In this document: positions 60,027-64,000 of the stretch, piece after piece
Layout of the letters: each line of letters begins with the position of its first letter
How positions within the stretch are numbered: position 1 is the first letter of the stretch
Origin: Sediminibacterium goheungense
GTDB lineage: Bacteria > Bacteroidota > Bacteroidia > Chitinophagales > Chitinophagaceae
Reading direction: 5' to 3'
DNA: 64,000 nt
Assembly (NCBI RefSeq): GCF_004361915.1
Contig: NZ_SNWP01000010.1
Coordinates: forward strand, 1,204,050-1,268,049
Translations under genes and position numbers: made by a program
Notes under the pieces: model-generated
What the model was told of the DNA's origin: nothing
Seen by the model: the letters and a program-made list of their open reading frames with translations, nothing else
The model's database searches: none

Positions 60027-62027
60027 ATGAATCAGGAAACCAATAGAAAATATATCAGGTTAACCTCGGTCTTTGTAATCGGACTTGGCATAATTGTTAT
60101 AATGGGATGGATTTTTAAAATCCAGTTATTTACCACTATTGTACCTGCTTATGTAAGCATGAAATTCAATACAGCGATTCTTTTTGTATTTACAGGTTTG
60201 ATTCTGCTTTCGCTGGCTGAGGACCAATGGAAAATAACCAGCATCCTATTCAGTCTGATTCTTTTATTCGCAGGCGCATATACTTTTCTGCAATCCATCT
60301 TGCACTATAATGGAGGTATTGATGAGCTATTTATCAAAGATTATTATGTATCAGACGATGGCTCGTTCGCCCCGGGTAGAATGGCCCAAGGTTCATCTAT
60401 TTCATTTTTTTTACTAGGCACTGGTTTTTTACTGATTAGTGCCCCAACAAAAAAAATGAATCTGATTGGGCAATACCTTTTTCATACAGTTTCCCTGGTT
60501 GCATTTATTGCCATTATTGGCTACCTGTTAGGCGTGCCAATTTTTTATAAGCTTTCGGCTCTTGGCTCTATGGCTATTCATACGGCGATTGCGTTTTTAC
60601 TTAGTTCTGTGGCAGCTTCGTTGCTGAATAAACAATTAGGCATTACAGGGTTGCTAAACGGAAAAGGTGTGGGTAGTATCATGGCCAGACAATTGTTTCC
60701 AACACTTACTGTGGCCGTTATGCTCCTTAGCATTATCAGGATTTATTTACATCGCACCGGACTCATAAGTGTAGAATTCGGAATTGCTTTATTTGCTACT
60801 TCATTTATACTTGTAGGACTATTATTGATATCAATATCTGCACGTCAGTTAAACAGGATTAATATTAAAAAGAATATTGCTGAAGATCAATTATTGAATC
60901 TCAACAAAAACCTGGAAAAGATTGTAGAAGAAAGAACTCACGAATTATGGAAAAGCGAGCAATTATTAAAAGGTATTATAAATAATACGTCTGCTGCAAT
61001 TTTTCTAAAAGATACTAACGGCAAATACATATTGGTAAACAAACGTTTCACAAATGATTTTGGTTTGACAGAAGAGCAAATTATAGGTAAAACAGCATTC
61101 GATATTTTCCCTGAAGAAACAGCCGCTAGACTTATCAGTAACGAAGCCGCCATTATTACTTCTAAAGAGGCCAATACTGCAGAATTGTCTATCACTGTCA
61201 GAGGTATTACAAAAACGATGCTTACCAATAAATTTCCTTTGATGGATGAGCAATCAACTGTTTTTGCCATTTGCGGAGTGGCCACCGATTTTACAGAAGT
61301 AATGAAATCAAGAACAGAGCAGGAGATACTTTCATTGCAGTTACAGCAAAAAAATCAGCAGTTACTCAATTTTGCGCATATCACTTCCCATAATCTTCGC
61401 TCACCCGTTAGCAATCTTAATTCTTTATTGTGGTTGTACAAAGAGAGTCAGACTCCTGAAGAAAAAGCTATTTTATTCGAAAAGTTTGAAACGGTAATAC
61501 ATAATTTATCAGAAACACTTAATGAACTGGTAGATGCTTTAAAAATTCAGGAAGACACTGGCAAAAAAAGAGAAACACTTTTATTTGAAGATATTTTTAA
61601 GAAAGTTAAAGAAAGTATGATCGGAAAAATTATAGAGACAGAAGCTGTTGTCAGTTATAATTTTACGAAAGCACCTGCCATAGAATACCCAAGATTATAC
61701 CTGGAGAGTATTTTACAGAATCTGCTTTCCAATTCACTCAAATACAGATCTCCCTTGCGAACACCTGTTATTTTCGCTGAAACCCTGTTTGAAAATGGCA
61801 TTTTAATACTCAGATTCAAAGACAATGGTCTTGGTATTGATATGAACAGGCACAGTGATAAGCTATTTGGATTGAATAAAACCTTTCACCGGCATGAAGA
61901 AGCCAAAGGTGTAGGGCTTTTTATCACAAAAACACAGGTTGAAGCCATGGGTGGTTCTATTACTGCAGAAAGTGAAATCGACAAAGGCACTAGTTTTATT
62001 ATTTATTTCAATAAAAAAACAGTCTGA
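60027..62027 (+). CDS. membrane sensor histidine kinase with PAS domain
   Basis: A 666-residue kinase. Residues 10-280 hold about eight membrane helices with a periplasmic loop near residues 95-120. A coiled linker (residues 280-315) leads into a PAS domain (about 318-430, NTSAAIFLKDTNGKYILVNKRF). The HisKA domain has the phosphoacceptor His454 in HITSHNLRSP, and a HATPase_c domain follows with LLSNSLKYRSP, DNGLGID and GVGLFITK. No receiver domain or neighbouring regulator gene is seen, so its partner lies elsewhere. It is convergent with thrC; the two stop codons touch without a single spare base. Confidence 0.93.
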   Translation: MNQETNRKYIRLTSVFVIGLGIIVIMGWIFKIQLFTTIVPAYVSMKFNTAILFVFTGLILLSLAEDQWKITSILFSLILLFAGAYTFLQSILHYNGGIDELFIKDYYVSDDGSFAPGRMAQGSSISFFLLGTGFLLISAPTKKMNLIGQYLFHTVSLVAFIAIIGYLLGVPIFYKLSALGSMAIHTAIAFLLSSVAASLLNKQLGITGLLNGKGVGSIMARQLFPTLTVAVMLLSIIRIYLHRTGLISVEFGIALFATSFILVGLLLISISARQLNRINIKKNIAEDQLLNLNKNLEKIVEERTHELWKSEQLLKGIINNTSAAIFLKDTNGKYILVNKRFTNDFGLTEEQIIGKTAFDIFPEETAARLISNEAAIITSKEANTAELSITVRGITKTMLTNKFPLMDEQSTVFAICGVATDFTEVMKSRTEQEILSLQLQQKNQQLLNFAHITSHNLRSPVSNLNSLLWLYKESQTPEEKAILFEKFETVIHNLSETLNELVDALKIQEDTGKKRETLLFEDIFKKVKESMIGKIIETEAVVSYNFTKAPAIEYPRLYLESILQNLLSNSLKYRSPLRTPVIFAETLFENGILILRFKDNGLGIDMNRHSDKLFGLNKTFHRHEEAKGVGLFITKTQVEAMGGSITAESEIDKGTSFIIYFNKKTV

Positions 62028-63320
62028 CTACTTATTGAGTAACCATTCTTTCAGCGATGCAAAAGAGGCTTCCATTACAAGCGATTTCTTTTTTGCAGAA
62101 AATAATGGCAGAATTGCATCAGGTATTTCCGGCTCCTGTCCGGTAGCTGTTTTCACTGTATCTGGAAATTTAATGGGATGAGCAGTTTCAAGAATAATGC
62201 CTTTACTATCATCTGGTAGTGTTTTCTCCAGTGCCTTATAGGCGACTGCGCCATGAGGATCCATTAAATAACCATACGCCTTATAAACCTGATTTATACA
62301 TTGCAGGGTTTCTTCATCGGTAACAGCGGCGCTTTTCAATACTGTACTTACAGCAAGCCCTTCTTTTTCAAACAACTCCATAATCCTGATAAGATTACTC
62401 GGATTACCAACATCCATCGCATTGGATAAAGTTGGAACAGTTGGCCTTGCTGTATGTATGCCTGTTTTGAGATACTGCGTTACTGTATCATTTATATTAC
62501 AGGCTGCTATAAACGACTTTACAGGCAGCCCTGCATATCGCGCCAGTAAGCCTGCACAAATATTACCAAAGTTACCACTAGGCACAGATATCACAGGTGG
62601 ATGTTCTTTATCTGACCATTGCTGCCATGCGAAAAAATAATACAACTGTTGTGGCAACCACCGGGCCACATTAATTGAGTTGGCCGAAGTTAGCTGAAGT
62701 CGTTGCTGTAGGTCAGTATCCATAAAAGCATCTTTCACCATTGCCTGACAATCATCAAAACTTCCTTTTATCTCAAGTGCAGTAATATTTTGCCCACAGG
62801 TGGTGAGTTGCAGTTCCTGAACAGGGCTCACTTTCCCAGATGGGTAGAGTATGATAACCTCTACTGCTTCTACACCAAGAAAACCATTTGCTACAGCTCC
62901 GCCTGTATCACCGGAAGTAGCTACCAGTACCGTGTTTTTTTTATGCTGATCTTTTGAAAAATAACCGAGACAACGACTCATAAAGCGAGCCCCAACATCC
63001 TTAAATGCAAGTGTTGGGCCATGAAACAGTTCCAATGCAGATACCTGATCATTTATGTGTACAAGCGGGAAGGAAAAATCGACAGCTTCTTCAACAATCT
63101 GTCTTAAAGCTTTTTTTTCAATAGTATTACCTACATAGGGTTGCATAATTTCATAAGCCAGTTCATTTTTATTCATCTTTCCCAGTTGGTTAATAAACGA
63201 TTGGCTAAGCTTTGGCAATTGTACAGGAAAATACAAACCCTTATCCGGTGCCTGTCCACGAATGGTTGCCTCTTTGAAATCCACATCAGGCGATTGCCTG
63301 TTTAAACTATAATAATACAT
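62028..63320 (-). CDS. thrC: threonine synthase ThrC
   Basis: A 430-residue PLP enzyme of the short class of threonine synthases. The cofactor Lys is K107 in HGPTLAFKDVGARF. The phosphate loop is ATSGDTGGAVANGF, followed by VSVPSGNFGNICAGLLA and the NAMDVGNPSN stretch. It turns O-phosphohomoserine into threonine. It follows homoserine kinase by 9 bases, the usual thrB-thrC order. The upstream fused aspartokinase gene expected in Bacteroidetes would lie beyond the right edge. Confidence 0.97.
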   Translation of the reverse strand: MYYYSLNRQSPDVDFKEATIRGQAPDKGLYFPVQLPKLSQSFINQLGKMNKNELAYEIMQPYVGNTIEKKALRQIVEEAVDFSFPLVHINDQVSALELFHGPTLAFKDVGARFMSRCLGYFSKDQHKKNTVLVATSGDTGGAVANGFLGVEAVEVIILYPSGKVSPVQELQLTTCGQNITALEIKGSFDDCQAMVKDAFMDTDLQQRLQLTSANSINVARWLPQQLYYFFAWQQWSDKEHPPVISVPSGNFGNICAGLLARYAGLPVKSFIAACNINDTVTQYLKTGIHTARPTVPTLSNAMDVGNPSNLIRIMELFEKEGLAVSTVLKSAAVTDEETLQCINQVYKAYGYLMDPHGAVAYKALEKTLPDDSKGIILETAHPIKFPDTVKTATGQEPEIPDAILPLFSAKKKSLVMEASFASLKEWLLNK

Positions 63321-63329
63321 GAAATTTAT

Positions 63330-64000
63330 TTAGGCTTTTATGATTTCAACTCCTGATGAATGTATAGTAGTTACATAAGTATGGTGATCCAAACCCAGCT
63401 GTTGGTATTCATCCTGCATCACTTTCTCTACTGCTATGGCTGTTGCTTCATCTTTACTCAACATAAAAATGGATGGCCCCGAACCAGATATGCCCCCTCC
63501 CAATGCACCTGCTTCCCTGCTTTTCTGTTTCACTGTATTAAAACCGGGAATCAGTATACTTCTTACGGGCTCTATTAATACATCTTCCAGTGAACGTCCT
63601 ATCAACGCATAATCACTTTGCAGTAACCCACTTACAAGGCCAGCTATATTACCCCATTGCTTTATGGCATCTTTCAGGTAAACCTGTTTTTTTAAAATAC
63701 TTCTTGCATCTGCGGTTCGTACTTCTATCTGTGGATGAACGATCGTAACAAATAATGGTGGAGCTGTGAGTGCAACAATATCTAACGGATGAATGGACCG
63801 GATCAATGTTACTCCTCCGTAAATACAGGGTGCAATATTATCTGCATGTTTCACACCCGATGCCAGCTTTTCTCCATTCATTGCAAAACGTACCAGATCT
63901 TCTTTACTGAATACACCATTCAGCAGGGTATTGGCAGCAACAACAGCCCCTGCAGAACTGGCGGCACTCGATCCCACACCACTACCAGGTTTTATATGCT
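63330..64000 (-). CDS. thrB: homoserine kinase ThrB (5' partial)
   Basis: The last 223 residues of a GHMP kinase. The frame is open to the right edge; the first visible residues HIKPGSGVGSSAASS are the ATP-binding GHMP motif, so the N-terminal strands and start lie beyond the window. The third GHMP motif is seen in GALGGGISGSGPSIFML. The GTG that could be read as a start at 63977 lies inside the ATP motif and is not real. It phosphorylates homoserine, feeding threonine synthase encoded 9 bases downstream. Confidence 0.95.
   Translation of the reverse strand, partial: HIKPGSGVGSSAASSAGAVVAANTLLNGVFSKEDLVRFAMNGEKLASGVKHADNIAPCIYGGVTLIRSIHPLDIVALTAPPLFVTIVHPQIEVRTADARSILKKQVYLKDAIKQWGNIAGLVSGLLQSDYALIGRSLEDVLIEPVRSILIPGFNTVKQKSREAGALGGGISGSGPSIFMLSKDEATAIAVEKVMQDEYQQLGLDHHTYVTTIHSSGVEIIKA

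Noticed and set aside
1-64000. Insertion sequences, prophage, tRNA or rRNA genes, integrative element ends
   Set aside because: No transposase, integrase, phage or stable RNA sequence was recognised on either strand, and base composition looks even by eye.

Overview
The window looks like a chromosomal segment of a Bacteroidetes bacterium, most likely of the Chitinophagaceae or a close relative (inferred from gene content, not from a marker-gene search). The signs are a SusC/SusD pair, a PorZ-type protein of the type IX secretion system with a C-terminal sorting domain, a long plant-type IspG, a fused methylmalonyl/isobutyryl-CoA mutase, a Nudix-type arabinose regulator, and -7 promoter boxes of the TAnnTTTG type. 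No tRNA, rRNA, CRISPR array, transposase or phage gene was seen. The window cuts genes at both ends: an ABC permease on the left and homoserine kinase on the right.

Region 1 (1-21 kb) is mostly housekeeping. It holds the permease, a small lipoprotein, a membrane protein with an overlapping histidine kinase and a LuxR-type response regulator, PorZ, a PliI-like lysozyme inhibitor, IcmF, an aldose epimerase, RidA, a lone HCDH C-terminal domain protein with TsaB, an ArsR regulator with a CstB-like persulfide dioxygenase-rhodanese, an LpxL-like acyltransferase, NadB and IspG.

Region 2 (21-55.5 kb) is the remarkable part. It reads as one nutrient locus for arabinosylated hydroxyproline-rich material such as plant extensins. 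Operon A is SusC, SusD, an M1 peptidase and a GH127 beta-L-arabinofuranosidase. Operon B is a complete hydroxyproline catabolic set: a DapA-like deaminase, ketoglutarate semialdehyde dehydrogenase, 4-hydroxyproline epimerase and a D-hydroxyproline oxidase, followed by a DUF885 peptidase, with a divergent AraC regulator. Operon C is a lipoprotein aldose epimerase, a second GH127, a GH51 alpha-L-arabinofuranosidase and an S9 (DPP4-like) peptidase. Operon D is a Nudix-type AraR, then AraB, AraD, AraA and a sodium/solute symporter. A shared palindromic motif (core GTGTYAATTTGACAC) lies upstream of araB, between galM and araR, twice upstream of susC, and in degenerate form upstream of the hydroxyproline regulator. 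It suggests that sugar release, sugar use and perhaps imino-acid use answer to one arabinose signal. The functional link is inference; the gene families and the gene order are seen in the sequence.

Region 3 (55.6-64 kb) holds a HAD phosphatase, an ATP-grasp protein, an NRDE protein, a DinB-like protein, a DoxX-like membrane protein, a YHS-domain protein, a PAS-containing membrane histidine kinase, threonine synthase and the 3' part of homoserine kinase.

Several intergenic spaces hold palindromic elements built from a short word repeated directly and then inverted (12.1, 15.9, 16.9, 18.6 and 40.2 kb). The word differs from element to element while the architecture is the same.
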